DNA of 64,000 nucleotides from Marinobacter azerbaijanicus (GTDB lineage Bacteria > Pseudomonadota > Gammaproteobacteria > Pseudomonadales > Oleiphilaceae), in the NCBI RefSeq assembly GCF_030250645.1, contig NZ_JASSVS010000004.1, positions 310,001 to 374,000 of the forward strand, read 5' to 3'. Position 1 is the stretch's first letter. Each line of letters starts with the position of its first letter. The notes under the pieces were generated by a model, which was not told where the DNA came from, ran no database searches, and was given only the letters and a program-made list of their open reading frames with translations. This document shows, piece after piece, positions 1 through 8,333 of this stretch. A program made the translations under genes and the position numbers.

Positions 1-2
1 AG

Positions 3-98
3 GCTGGAACACTCTGTCGCAACGAGTGCGACACCTTGCGCCAGGTTCGGGGACGGTATGGCTTAATCAAACAGCTGCGCGGTGCATTCCGCCTTTGG
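3..98 (+). CDS. Possible C-terminal end of an unidentified gene entering from the left edge
   Basis: One frame is open from the window edge to a TAG at 99-101 and gives 32 residues rich in Arg, Leu and Gly, ending in RGAFRLW. The residue mix looks like a real protein tail, but I do not recognise the family. An overlapping 110-codon frame on the same strand (26-358) runs into glcF on the opposite strand and has a poor start, so I do not favour it. Without sequence to the left this remains a guess. Confidence 0.3.
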
Positions 99-231
99 TA
101 GACGTTTCGGGACAAGCAGTAATCGATCGAGACCAACAAAACCTCGATTCCAGGCTTAAAGAGACTGACCTGGTTGGGACATGGAGCAGAGGTGTCTTAG
201 TAGGAGTAGGACTAAAAAGCCCTTGGAGGGG

Positions 232-262
232 CGAAGTCAGAGGGTTATACCCGCTGACTTCG
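232..262 (-). terminator. Hairpin just downstream of glcF
   Basis: A 9-bp inverted repeat (CGAAGTCAG / CTGACTTCG) encloses GGGT-TAT-ACCC, giving a two-part stem with one internal mismatch. It starts 10 bases after the glcF stop codon. No T run follows directly; a TTTTT lies about 15 bases further along the minus strand. It could be a weak terminator or a 3'-end-protecting stem for the glycolate operon. Confidence 0.45.
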
Positions 263-272
263 AACGGTGGGC

Positions 273-1481
273 TTACTGATCCAGAAGCTCAATCCAGTGC
301 TGAACCGGCACCTTCGCACTGGTTTCCAGATGCATCTGGCAACCGATGTTGGCGGTAACGATCCTGTCAGGGTTGTCTACCGTCAGAGCCTTTAGCTTAT
401 TGTTCAGCAGGCGCTGGCTGAGCTCAGGCTGGAGAATCGAGTAGGTACCTGCGGAACCGCAGCACAGGTGTTTCTCTTTGGTGTCCGCCAGCTCGATACC
501 CGCTTTGCGCAGCACCTGATCGACTACCCCACTCTGCTGCATGGCGTGCTGAAGGGTGCAGGGGCAGTGGAAGGCAACCTTGCCGGCATCCTTCCGGACG
601 TTCAGTTTTTCCAGGTCCTGATCTAACAGGAAGGCGCCAAGATCGATGGTCATATCACTGACTTTCTGCGCCTTCGCGGCATAAACCGGGTCGTCTCGCA
701 ACAGGTGGCCGTACTCCTGAACCATGGCACCACAACCGGAGGCGGTCATGATAATGGCTTCCGCGCCAGCGTCGATGGCGGGCCACCAGGCGTCGATATT
801 GCGGCGCATGGCTTCCAGGGCTTTTTCGTGTTCCGACAGATGATGATTCACAGCGCCGCAACAGCCGGCTTCCGGTGCTTCCACCATGGTGATGCCAAGC
901 CTGTCGAGCACGCGGGCAGCCGCTGCGTTGGTGTTGGGCGTGGCAGAGGGCTGAACGCAGCCGGCCAGCGCCAGTACGATGCGTTCGTGGCTGGCAGCCG
1001 GCCATGGGCTGGCCTGTTTTCTGGGCGGCACCTTGGTGCGAAGTTTTCCAGGTAATACCGGGCGAAAAATCTGGCCAATGCGCAATAGCAGGCCAAAAAG
1101 CCGTCGATTCGGGAGCACGCGGGCCAGGGACCAGCGAATCCAGCGCTCCTGAGGCGGCCGCGGCATTTCCTGTTCCATCAGTCCGCGGCTGATGTCTATC
1201 AGTCGGCCATATTTGACGCCGGAGGGGCAGGTGGTTTCGCAGCTGCGGCAGGTGAGGCAGCGGTCGAGGTGTTCGCGGGACTTTTCGGTGACTTCTTCGC
1301 CTTCCAGGAACATTTTCATCAGGTAGATGCGGCCGCGGGGGCCGTCGCGTTCGTCGTTCAGTTCCTGGTACGTTGGGCAGGTGGCGGTGCAGAAGCCGCA
1401 GTGGACGCAGGCTCGCAGGATGGACTCAGCCTCCTGGCCTTCCGGGGTGTTGGCGAATTGTTGAACTAGGTTGGTTTGCAT
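273..1481 (-). CDS. glcF: Glycolate oxidase iron-sulfur subunit GlcF
   Basis: This is the electron-transfer subunit of the membrane-associated glycolate oxidase GlcDEF, which oxidises glycolate (and often D-lactate) to the 2-oxo acid and passes electrons to the respiratory chain. The 402-residue protein has two N-terminal 4Fe-4S motifs (CVHCGFCTATCP near residue 25 and CLTCRSCETTCP near 75) and two CCG-domain signatures further on (CCGAVN, CCGSAG). Length and domain order match the family. The ATG at 1481 has an AGGTAA ribosome site. It is the last gene of the minus-strand operon and is separated from glcE by a 160-base gap filled by the long-stem repeat at 1511-1623, an unusual break in an operon whose other junctions are tight. 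Confidence 0.95.
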   Translation of the reverse strand: MQTNLVQQFANTPEGQEAESILRACVHCGFCTATCPTYQELNDERDGPRGRIYLMKMFLEGEEVTEKSREHLDRCLTCRSCETTCPSGVKYGRLIDISRGLMEQEMPRPPQERWIRWSLARVLPNRRLFGLLLRIGQIFRPVLPGKLRTKVPPRKQASPWPAASHERIVLALAGCVQPSATPNTNAAAARVLDRLGITMVEAPEAGCCGAVNHHLSEHEKALEAMRRNIDAWWPAIDAGAEAIIMTASGCGAMVQEYGHLLRDDPVYAAKAQKVSDMTIDLGAFLLDQDLEKLNVRKDAGKVAFHCPCTLQHAMQQSGVVDQVLRKAGIELADTKEKHLCCGSAGTYSILQPELSQRLLNNKLKALTVDNPDRIVTANIGCQMHLETSAKVPVQHWIELLDQ

Positions 1482-1510
1482 TGTTTACCTGCTTTCTGAA
1501 TTTGGAGCAC

Positions 1511-1623
1511 AGGTGATCGGGTAACCCTCTTCTGAAACACGCTCCTTCGGCACATCCATGTGACGCTTGGACTCCGCCATCCATGGCTCCGTACAGTTTC
1601 AGAAGAGGGTTACCCGCTCACCT
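1511..1623 (-). repeat. Long-stem two-hairpin element, copy A
   Basis: The arms 1511-1538 and 1596-1623 are complementary at 27 of 28 positions. The enclosed 57-base core, read on the minus strand, contains GCCATGGATGGC (1576-1587) and CACATGGATGTG (1551-1562), two self-complementary hairpins that each present ATGGA. Related cores occur at 18349-18403, 30698-30750 and 51460-51513, but their arms have unrelated sequence. The element lies inside the glc transcript between glcE and glcF, so in operon mRNA the sense strand carries the ATGGA loops. It could act as an RNA-protein binding site, a processing site, or simply a dispersed repeat. Confidence 0.85.
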
Positions 1624-1641
1624 CCCGAACCTTTCGATACT

Positions 1642-2706
1642 TTACAACCAGCTGTAAAGCCTTCCTGGATTGAAAATACCGTCGGGATCGAACGATTTTT
1701 TTAGCCGGCTCTGGATTTCCTTCAGCGCCCTCGGCTGGTGGTGCATCACTTCATCGGTGCGGTCACCGCCTCGGAACAGGCTAACCTGGCCGCCGGCACG
1801 TTGGGCCAGGGTTTCCAGTTTCGCCATGTCGGCATCGCCGCGATACCAGCGCTGGGAGCCGGCCCAGTCGATCAGCCAGGGGCCGTCCAGCTCCGGGTTG
1901 TCGGCGGTGGAGCCGACTGAGAAGCGCCAGAGTGGTTCGTCGCCGGCAAAAAAATCGTGCTGCATGTGCTGCAGCTGCTGCCAGAACTGGTCGCCCTGCT
2001 CCATGACTTCACCGGTCCATTTTTCCGCCGTCGCTTCCACGGCGGATTTGGCGCCTGCCAGGCGCAGATAGACTTTGCCGTCTACCCAGGCGGCGCCGGT
2101 GATGGGTTTCGGCTCCTTGGCGCGGCTGTTCATATAGTGAATGACGTCATCCATCGCCATGTCCTGAACCAGGGTCAGGGACATCGCCGGTCTGGGCATG
2201 ACTTTGAGGCTGATTTCGGTGATGGCGCCGAGAGTGCCCATGGCGCCAGCCTGGAGCCGGGAGGTGTCATAGCCGGCCACGTTTTTCATTACCTGGCCGC
2301 CGAAGCGCAAGTGTTCGCCCTTGCCGTTGAGCAGGCGGATGCCCAGCACCTGGTCCCTTACCGAGCCGGACCAGGGGCGTGCAGGGCCGGAGAGGTTGCA
2401 GGCCAGGGTGCCGCCGAGGGTGGAACCTTCACCAAACCTGGGTGGTTCGAAGTGGAGGCACTGGCCTTCTTCCGCCAGGGTCGCTTCGATTTCCGCCAGG
2501 GTTGTGCCGGCACGGGCGGTCAGTACCAGTTCCACCGGGTGGTATTCAACAATGCCGGTGTGTTCGCCCAGTTTCAGGGTGCCGGCATTGTTATCGGCGG
2601 TGCGCCCCATGAATGCCTTGGTGCCACCACCTTCGATGTTGAGTTTCTGGCCGGTCCGTCGGGCCTGGAGAATCTGTTCTTTAAGTGTCTGCGAGATATC
2701 ACCCAT
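1642..2706 (-). CDS. glcE: Glycolate oxidase FAD-binding subunit GlcE
   Basis: This is the second flavoprotein subunit of glycolate oxidase, a shorter paralogue of GlcD needed for activity. I place the start at the ATG at 2706 (354 residues), not at the longer open frame to 3006, because the extra 100 residues are the antisense-like shadow of glcD and have no family similarity. The protein begins with MGDISQTLKEQ, followed by a PCMH-type FAD-binding region (NIEGGGTKAFMG) and ends in a FAD-oxidase-like tail (FDPDGIFNPGRL). The start overlaps the glcD stop by 8 bases, which implies translational coupling. Confidence 0.93.
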   Translation of the reverse strand: MGDISQTLKEQILQARRTGQKLNIEGGGTKAFMGRTADNNAGTLKLGEHTGIVEYHPVELVLTARAGTTLAEIEATLAEEGQCLHFEPPRFGEGSTLGGTLACNLSGPARPWSGSVRDQVLGIRLLNGKGEHLRFGGQVMKNVAGYDTSRLQAGAMGTLGAITEISLKVMPRPAMSLTLVQDMAMDDVIHYMNSRAKEPKPITGAAWVDGKVYLRLAGAKSAVEATAEKWTGEVMEQGDQFWQQLQHMQHDFFAGDEPLWRFSVGSTADNPELDGPWLIDWAGSQRWYRGDADMAKLETLAQRAGGQVSLFRGGDRTDEVMHHQPRALKEIQSRLKKSFDPDGIFNPGRLYSWL

Positions 2707-4171
2707 GCGCAGCGTCCACCGTGTCGTGCTTGTGTTGTTTGTGTTCCAGGGAGCGGTATTCCTGGCAGAAACGCAGGGCGGGAACGCCCTTGCCCGGGTT
2801 GAGGATACCGGCAGGGTCGAAGGCAGCCTTGACGTCGTGGAACTGCTGCAGTTCTTCGTCGTTGAACTGCACCGCCATCTGGCGGATTTTTTCCACACCG
2901 ACCCCATGCTCTCCGGTGATGCAGCCGCCGACTTCCACACAAAGATTGAGGATTCGGCCACCGAAGGCTTCGGTACGTTCAAATTCCCCCGGTACGTTGG
3001 CATCAAACAGGATCAGCGGGTGCAGGTTGCCATCGCCGGCGTGGAATACGTTGGCGACTCGCAGTCCGAACTCCTCCGACATTTTCTCCATTTCGAGCAA
3101 TACATGGGCCAGATAACGCCGCGGGATGGTGCCATCCATGCAGTAATAATCCGGTGAGATACGGCCAACGGCTGGAAAAGCGGATTTGCGGCCTTTCCAC
3201 AGCAGGGCCCTCTCCTCTTCACTCTGGGAGGTTTTGACCGAGGTGGCGCCAAGTTCGCGGAACAATGCTTCGGCCTGGGCGATGTGCTCGTGTACTTCTT
3301 CTTCGGTGCCGTCCACTTCACACAGCAACAGTGCTTTTGCCTCCCGCGGGTAGCCCGCCTGGGCAAAGTCGTCAGCGGCGATAATGGCGTGACCGTCCAT
3401 CATTTCCAGGCCACCGGGAATAATGCCGTGGGAGATAATGCCGCCCACGGCATCACCGGCTTTCTGAACGCTGTCGAAACCGGCCATCACCACTTGGGCC
3501 ACTTCCGGTTTGGGCAGCAGTTTTACCTTCACTTCAGTGACAATACCCAGTAATCCTTCAGAGCCCGTCATTAGCGCCAGCAGGTCCATGCCGCAGACAT
3601 CCAGGGCATCACTGCCAATGGTTACCCGCTCACCCTCGGCGGTAATCATTTCCACACTGAGAATGTTATGAACCGTCAGGCCATATTTGAGGCAGTGTAC
3701 GCCGCCGGAATTCTCAGCCACATTGCCGCCAATAGTGCAGGCAATCTGGGAAGAGGGATCCGGCCCGTAATAGAGGCCGAACTGGGCGGCCTCCTCGCTG
3801 ATAGCCAGGTTACGGACGCCCGGTTGCAGCCGCGCAGTGCGCGCCAGTGGGTCGATGTTCAGGATGCGGTTGAACTTGGCCAGCGACAGTACCACGCCTT
3901 CCTTGTGCGGCATGGCACCGGCACTCAGGCCGGTACCCGCACCACGGGCCACCACGGGCACTTCGTACTCGTTACAGATGCGCATTACCCGCTGCACCTG
4001 CTCCGCGGTTTCCGGCAGCACCACGAGCAACGGCATCTCACAGTACATGGACATGCCATCGCACTCGTAGGGCTTCATGGTTTCGTCATCAGTAATGACG
4101 AAGTCCGGGTCAATAAACGCGCGGAACTTCTCTGCCAGCTCCGCTCTGCTGGCTTTGGGCTTGGCGATCAT
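2699..4171 (-). CDS. glcD: Glycolate oxidase catalytic subunit GlcD
   Basis: This FAD-linked oxidase subunit carries the active site for oxidation of glycolate to glyoxylate. The 490-residue protein has an N-terminal FAD-binding type 4 domain (RGAGTGLSAGAMP near residue 95) and a C-terminal FAD-oxidase domain with the family signatures HAGDGNLHP and GEHGVGVEK. Length matches E. coli GlcD (about 499). The start at 4171 is preceded by AGAGG. The gene order glcG-glcD-glcE-glcF behind TRAP genes suggests the substrate imported by DctPQM is glycolate or a related short 2-hydroxy acid. D-lactate is a reasonable alternative, since the family is not strictly specific. Confidence 0.95.
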   Translation of the reverse strand: MIAKPKASRAELAEKFRAFIDPDFVITDDETMKPYECDGMSMYCEMPLLVVLPETAEQVQRVMRICNEYEVPVVARGAGTGLSAGAMPHKEGVVLSLAKFNRILNIDPLARTARLQPGVRNLAISEEAAQFGLYYGPDPSSQIACTIGGNVAENSGGVHCLKYGLTVHNILSVEMITAEGERVTIGSDALDVCGMDLLALMTGSEGLLGIVTEVKVKLLPKPEVAQVVMAGFDSVQKAGDAVGGIISHGIIPGGLEMMDGHAIIAADDFAQAGYPREAKALLLCEVDGTEEEVHEHIAQAEALFRELGATSVKTSQSEEERALLWKGRKSAFPAVGRISPDYYCMDGTIPRRYLAHVLLEMEKMSEEFGLRVANVFHAGDGNLHPLILFDANVPGEFERTEAFGGRILNLCVEVGGCITGEHGVGVEKIRQMAVQFNDEELQQFHDVKAAFDPAGILNPGKGVPALRFCQEYRSLEHKQHKHDTVDAAHG

Positions 4172-4211
4172 ATCAGCCTCTGGATGCGAGTGGTTTCAGG
4201 TGTGACAACCC

Positions 4212-4637
4212 TCAGCCACGTTTGGTTTCAAAATAATCAATGCCGGCCTGGGCGCAGTCCATGTCCTGCTGGGGCGTACCCGAGCTGATGCCAATGCCGC
4301 CCACAACCTCACCATCGACAACCACGGGCAGGCCCCCGCCCACAGAACTTATGCGGCCACCGACTTCGGTATGGATGCCAAACGCCAGCTTGCCGGGCAC
4401 ATTGACTGCGTTGTACTCATGGGTTGCCTTTTTTGCCGCCGATGCGGTAAATGACTTGTCCTGAGCAATCGTCACACTTGTTATCTTGCCACCGTCCATA
4501 CGCTCGAACGCAATCAGGTTGCCGGACTCGTCAGTGATGGCGATACACATGGGTACGCCGATTTCCCGCGCTTTTTCCGCAGCCCCTTCAATGAGGAGCC
4601 GCGCGTCAGCAAGATCCAGTCGTTTGATCGTCAACAT
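4212..4637 (-). CDS. glcG: GlcG/HbpS-family protein
   Basis: This 141-residue protein belongs to the GlcG/HbpS (DUF336) family, small proteins that often sit in glycolate and propanediol operons and, in HbpS, bind haem. The exact role of GlcG is not established. The sequence shows the typical alternating alpha/beta pattern and the Gly-rich segment GGRISSVGGGLPVVVDGEVVG near residue 95, with the family ending GIDYFETK. It has an AAGGAG ribosome site 9 bases before the ATG. It sits between the TRAP permease dctM and glcD, 40 bases from glcD, and is certainly part of the operon. Confidence 0.88.
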   Translation of the reverse strand: MLTIKRLDLADARLLIEGAAEKAREIGVPMCIAITDESGNLIAFERMDGGKITSVTIAQDKSFTASAAKKATHEYNAVNVPGKLAFGIHTEVGGRISSVGGGLPVVVDGEVVGGIGISSGTPQQDMDCAQAGIDYFETKRG

Positions 4638-4659
4638 AAAGCATTACTCCTTCGATTTA

Positions 4660-6195
4660 TTAACCGTAAACCAGCCCCGGCAGCCAGGTGACGAGGCCCG
4701 GTATCATGATACACAAGAACAGGCCGAGCGCCTGAATAGCCAGGAACACCAGCGATGACTTGAAAATCGTAGCCATGGATATCTCCGGCGGGCATACGCC
4801 ACGGAGGTAGAACAGGGCGTAACCAAACGGGGGACTGAGGAACGACATCTGCATGTTGACGAGATAGAGCACGCCAAACCAGAGCACCACGTCTTCGCCG
4901 GCCACCGGCGGGAACCCAAACAGTCCCTGGAACTCCAACGCCTTGACGATAGGGATGAATATGGGAACTGCCAGCAGAAGAATACCTACCCAGTCCAGGA
5001 ACATTCCCAGAACCACCAGCAGGAACATCAACAGGAACAGAATGCCATAAGGCGACATGCCCGTCCCCAGGATGGCATCGGTGACAAACTGCTGGCCACC
5101 CTGAAGGATGTAGAAGCCAACGAAAACCGAGGCTCCGAACATGATCCACAGCACCATGGCGGAAGCCTTGGTCGTGGTTACCGATGCTTCCCGCAGCCCG
5201 CCAATAGAAAACTTGCCATGCATGATGGCTACCACGATGGCGCCAAAGGAGCCGATACCCGCCGCTTCTACCGGCGTTGCGATGCCACCGAACAGCAGAC
5301 CCAGCACCAGAAACACCAGAATCAGGGGAGCAATCAGGTTCTTCGTGAGAAGGAGCTTTTCTTTCAGGGAAATTCGCTCGTCCACCGGCACGGGCGGTCC
5401 CAGCTTCGGATTGATCCAGCTGCGGATCAGCACATAGGCAATGTACAGGGAGGACAGCATCAGGCCCGGGATCACGGAGCCGAGATACAACTCACCGACC
5501 GACTGCTGGGCGACAACCGCGTAGAGAATCGCCAGGATTGAGGGAGGAATCAGGATGCCCAGGGTACCGCCAGCCATGATCGAGCCAAGCGCGATCTTCT
5601 GGTCGTAACCACGTTTGAGCATCGCCGGCAGAGCAATGATACCCATGGTGACAACGGCAGCTCCGATAACACCCACCATCGCTGCCAGGAGGGTAGAGGC
5701 CAGGATGGTTGCTGTCGCCAGACCACCGCTGAGTCCCCCCATCCACTTGTAGACCACGCTGAACATTTCCTCAATCAGGCCTGCGCGTTCAAGCATGGAA
5801 GCCATGAAGATAAACAGCGGTATCGCCGCCAGGTCAGAGTTGGTCATCATCGGGAAGATACGACCCGGCACCAGGTTCAGCATCATCGCGTCGCCCACCA
5901 GGTAGATGAACATCACCCCGAGACCACCGGTCACGAAAGCCAGCGGCAGCCCCATCATCAGGGCCACGGCCAGAGAACCGAACATCAGATAGGTCAGAGG
6001 ACCGACCTTGACGTCAGAAAGACTGCCGGAGAGCTTGAACAGGAATTTCTCGTCGCTCCACGGATCGTAGAAAAGAATGTTGATCATTTCGACACAGATG
6101 ACAAACGCCAGTGCCACTGTGGCGATAATCATCAGCCAGGTACTCAGCTTGCCGATGAGGTTACTACCCGGCACAGTTGTTGTATTTGTAGTCAT
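4660..6195 (-). CDS. dctM: TRAP transporter large permease DctM
   Basis: This is the large membrane subunit of a sodium-dependent TRAP uptake system and forms the transport path. At 511 residues it is longer than the usual 425-440. The extra length is an N-terminal membrane segment (about residues 15-35) and a hydrophilic loop before the standard DctM core. The core shows many hydrophobic helices and conserved motifs such as GGTLGILIPPS and GAAVVTMG. It overlaps dctQ by 4 bases (ATGA). Substrate specificity lies with DctP and cannot be read here; the linked glcDEF genes point to a 2-hydroxy acid. Confidence 0.93.
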   Translation of the reverse strand: MTTNTTTVPGSNLIGKLSTWLMIIATVALAFVICVEMINILFYDPWSDEKFLFKLSGSLSDVKVGPLTYLMFGSLAVALMMGLPLAFVTGGLGVMFIYLVGDAMMLNLVPGRIFPMMTNSDLAAIPLFIFMASMLERAGLIEEMFSVVYKWMGGLSGGLATATILASTLLAAMVGVIGAAVVTMGIIALPAMLKRGYDQKIALGSIMAGGTLGILIPPSILAILYAVVAQQSVGELYLGSVIPGLMLSSLYIAYVLIRSWINPKLGPPVPVDERISLKEKLLLTKNLIAPLILVFLVLGLLFGGIATPVEAAGIGSFGAIVVAIMHGKFSIGGLREASVTTTKASAMVLWIMFGASVFVGFYILQGGQQFVTDAILGTGMSPYGILFLLMFLLVVLGMFLDWVGILLLAVPIFIPIVKALEFQGLFGFPPVAGEDVVLWFGVLYLVNMQMSFLSPPFGYALFYLRGVCPPEISMATIFKSSLVFLAIQALGLFLCIMIPGLVTWLPGLVYG

Positions 6196-6896
6196 GCAGT
6201 GCGCTCCCGGCCAAGACGGACAAACAGGACAATATCCTTGATCAACTTGGATATACCTGCGAGTAGGAGAAGAGATGAACCCACTACCATCATGCCTTTG
6301 GCCGGCCAGTGCTGGATGCCCCAGGTCTCAACCGTGGTTTCATTCATAGCGTAGGAATCCTGGAAGAAGCTCCAGGAGGTAGTCAGCAGGATCAGGGCAA
6401 AGATGAAGAAGAACATGGAAGTAAAGATGTCCAGGCCAATTCTTCCCCGCGCCGGCAGCATGTTGTACATCACATCCACACGCACATGGGCGCCATGAAG
6501 CATGGCAAACGCGCCGGCCAGCATGTACTGCATCCCCAGCAGCAGGAAGCTGGCTTCATGGACCCAGATGGTCGGCATGTTGAAGATATAGCGCATGACC
6601 ACACCGAAGAAATAGAAAACAACGGCATTGATTGTCCAGAACGACACGAACAGGCCGGATTTGTCACAAATCCAGTCCACTGCCCTGGTAAACCAGTTCC
6701 CCTCGAACTGGAGATAGATCAGCGGGTCATCCTCTTCCGCCTGCAATTCCCCCGGAGTCAATTCCGGTTCGGCAGCCTCGCCTCCATGACCACTGCTCCA
6801 CTTGTCCCAGGCCATCATGATCAGCGGCATAACCGCAAGCCAGCCCCAGTAGAACCAGTGCGGCATTACGAACCCGAAACCTTCAAGATCAGACAT
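6192..6896 (-). CDS. dctQ: TRAP transporter small permease DctQ with extra N-terminal helix
   Basis: This is the small membrane subunit of the TRAP transporter. The standard four-helix DctQ core covers about residues 75-230 (VVMRYIFNMPTIWVHEAS, then the HVRVDVMYN motif). Ahead of it are about 70 extra residues with one more hydrophobic segment (residues 11-29) and an acidic linker rich in Glu and Pro (AEPELTPGELQAEEDD). DctM also has an added N-terminal helix, so the two additions may pack together. It lies 101 bases after dctP, and a strong hairpin occupies that gap. Confidence 0.9.
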   Translation of the reverse strand: MSDLEGFGFVMPHWFYWGWLAVMPLIMMAWDKWSSGHGGEAAEPELTPGELQAEEDDPLIYLQFEGNWFTRAVDWICDKSGLFVSFWTINAVVFYFFGVVMRYIFNMPTIWVHEASFLLLGMQYMLAGAFAMLHGAHVRVDVMYNMLPARGRIGLDIFTSMFFFIFALILLTTSWSFFQDSYAMNETTVETWGIQHWPAKGMMVVGSSLLLLAGISKLIKDIVLFVRLGRERTA

Positions 6897-6921
6897 GTTG
6901 ATACTTCCTCAGCCACAAAAC

Positions 6922-6966
6922 GGGGAAGGCGGGACGCCTCCTTCGGAGTCGTCCCTGACCTTCCCC
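6922..6966 (-). terminator. Hairpin between dctP and dctQ
   Basis: On the transcribed minus strand, GGGGAAGG (6959-6966) pairs with CCTTCCCC (6922-6929). Inside, GGGACG pairs with CGTCCC (6931-6936 / 6950-6955), and CTCC-GAA-GGAG caps the stem. Only a GTTTTG follows, so it is more likely a leaky terminator or RNA-protecting stem than a full stop. It would raise binding-protein yield over the permease subunits. Similar hairpins follow the binding-protein genes at 10860 and 44120. Confidence 0.75.
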
Positions 6967-6997
6967 CTATTTCTTTTTTTATTGGTTCCGCAAGGTG

Positions 6998-8119
6998 TTA
7001 CCGGCCCGGCACACCTTCGAGGTCAGACTCCTCGATATAGCCGACGGTCTCGTTCATCATGTACTCGATCTGGATATCGAAGATGGCACGGGCATCCTCG
7101 TCCTTGTTTGCCCACTTGTACCAGATCGGAATGGCCTTGCGACGCCATTCATCCACGTCATCCTGGCTCAGACGGCTTACGGTATCGCCCGCGTTCTTGA
7201 ACTTCTCCATGGCCTCAACGTTGCGCTTCTGGATGGTCAGGTAGTGCTTCTGGGAATAGATCCGCACCTCATCCTCAACCAGTTGCTGGAGTTTCGGATC
7301 CAGAGCGTTCCAGGCACGCATGTTCACGGTCAGATCCATCAGGTCCACTGGCTGGTAGATAGACATGACGCCCGGAGGCCCGAACAGGATGTAATCGGTC
7401 ACCTGGGAGAAACCCAGTTCCCAGTTCACCGCCGGGCCCACATAATCGGCTGCGTCGATGGTGCCCTTTTCCAGGGCCGGGAATATGTCAGAGCCGGGCA
7501 GGCTTACGGTGGAAGCACCGAACGCCTGGAACACCTCGGCGACCATGCCACCGGGAACCCGCAGTTTCAGGCCTTTAAGGTCATCGAGGCTGTTTACCGG
7601 CTCTTTGGAATGGATGATATTGGCATCGTGCTGGATGGGGCCAACGTAGAACAGACCAAACTTCTTGTAGATTTCGCGGGTCTTCTCCAGCATGCCCATG
7701 GAATAGAACATGATATCCCACTGGTGGGGCTGGTCAGGACCGGCCGGGTACGAAGACAGGAACACTGACGCGGGAATCTTGCCCGACCAGTACAGGGTGA
7801 ACGGGTTCATGCCCTGAAGAACGCCACTGCGAACCGAATCGAACAGGGAATTGTTATCGGCGGCGACAGCCTTGGCAGGGAAACACTTGAAAATCAGCTC
7901 ACCGCCGGATTTCTCTTCCATACCATTACACCAGTCCTCGAACAGGTCGTAGCCGACGGTGCCAGCATCCCAGACGGACTGGATTTTCCAGGTGGTGGCT
8001 GCGTGGGCCTGGCCCGCCCCCATCAGGGTTGCACCACAGAAAGCAGTGGCCAATGCGACTGTTTTGAGAAAACTGCGCCTGGGGACGACGGTTTGCTCGG
8101 TATTGTTGTTGGTATTCAT
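6998..8119 (-). CDS. dctP: TRAP transporter substrate-binding protein DctP
   Basis: This is the periplasmic receptor of the TRAP system. The 373-residue protein starts at the ATG at 8119, which has a GGAG 8 bases upstream; a GTG two codons earlier is less likely. The N terminus carries RRSFLK followed by a hydrophobic stretch and AHA, a clear twin-arginine (Tat) signal with cleavage near residue 40. The mature part has the DctP fold, with the central LKGLKLRVPGG segment and the IDAADYVGPAVNW region near residue 240 that in the TakP-type proteins shapes the 2-oxo/2-hydroxy acid site. That resemblance plus the glc genes suggests glycolate, lactate or a related acid. It is the first gene of the operon. 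Confidence 0.92.
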   Translation of the reverse strand: MNTNNNTEQTVVPRRSFLKTVALATAFCGATLMGAGQAHAATTWKIQSVWDAGTVGYDLFEDWCNGMEEKSGGELIFKCFPAKAVAADNNSLFDSVRSGVLQGMNPFTLYWSGKIPASVFLSSYPAGPDQPHQWDIMFYSMGMLEKTREIYKKFGLFYVGPIQHDANIIHSKEPVNSLDDLKGLKLRVPGGMVAEVFQAFGASTVSLPGSDIFPALEKGTIDAADYVGPAVNWELGFSQVTDYILFGPPGVMSIYQPVDLMDLTVNMRAWNALDPKLQQLVEDEVRIYSQKHYLTIQKRNVEAMEKFKNAGDTVSRLSQDDVDEWRRKAIPIWYKWANKDEDARAIFDIQIEYMMNETVGYIEESDLEGVPGR

Positions 8120-8230
8120 CGACACATCTCCGTTGACGTTGTTGTTATCTGCGTCAGGTAAACGCCGACAAGTGCCGGCATTGGGTCGATATTCGTAGCC
8201 TGGCGGGGTTTAGTCCAGAGGAATGCCCGG

Positions 8231-8241
8231 TGGTCCGACCA
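8231..8241. promoter_or_regulatory. FadR/GntR-type operator TGGTNNNACCA, site 1
   Basis: TGGTCCGACCA is an exact match to the TGGTNNNACCA half-site pair used by PdhR, LldR and related FadR-subfamily regulators. It lies in the divergent gap between dctP and the regulator gene. Its centre is 105 bases from the centre of site 2. Confidence 0.75.
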
Positions 8242-8333
8242 GTTTTGTGAATGCTCAATGGACGAATGCCCCGGAATAAGCCATATTTACTGGTCCGGGA
8301 ACAAATTCAGCAATTTGCCGGGAAACAAAAATC

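Noticed and set aside
1511..1623. Long-arm elements taken as MITEs with terminal inverted repeats
   Set aside because: Arms differ completely between copies and only the core is shared, which is opposite to MITE structure; I also see no clear target duplication.
1957..3157. Long plus-strand frames opposite glcE and glcD
   Set aside because: They overlap genes with clear motifs and show no motifs of their own.
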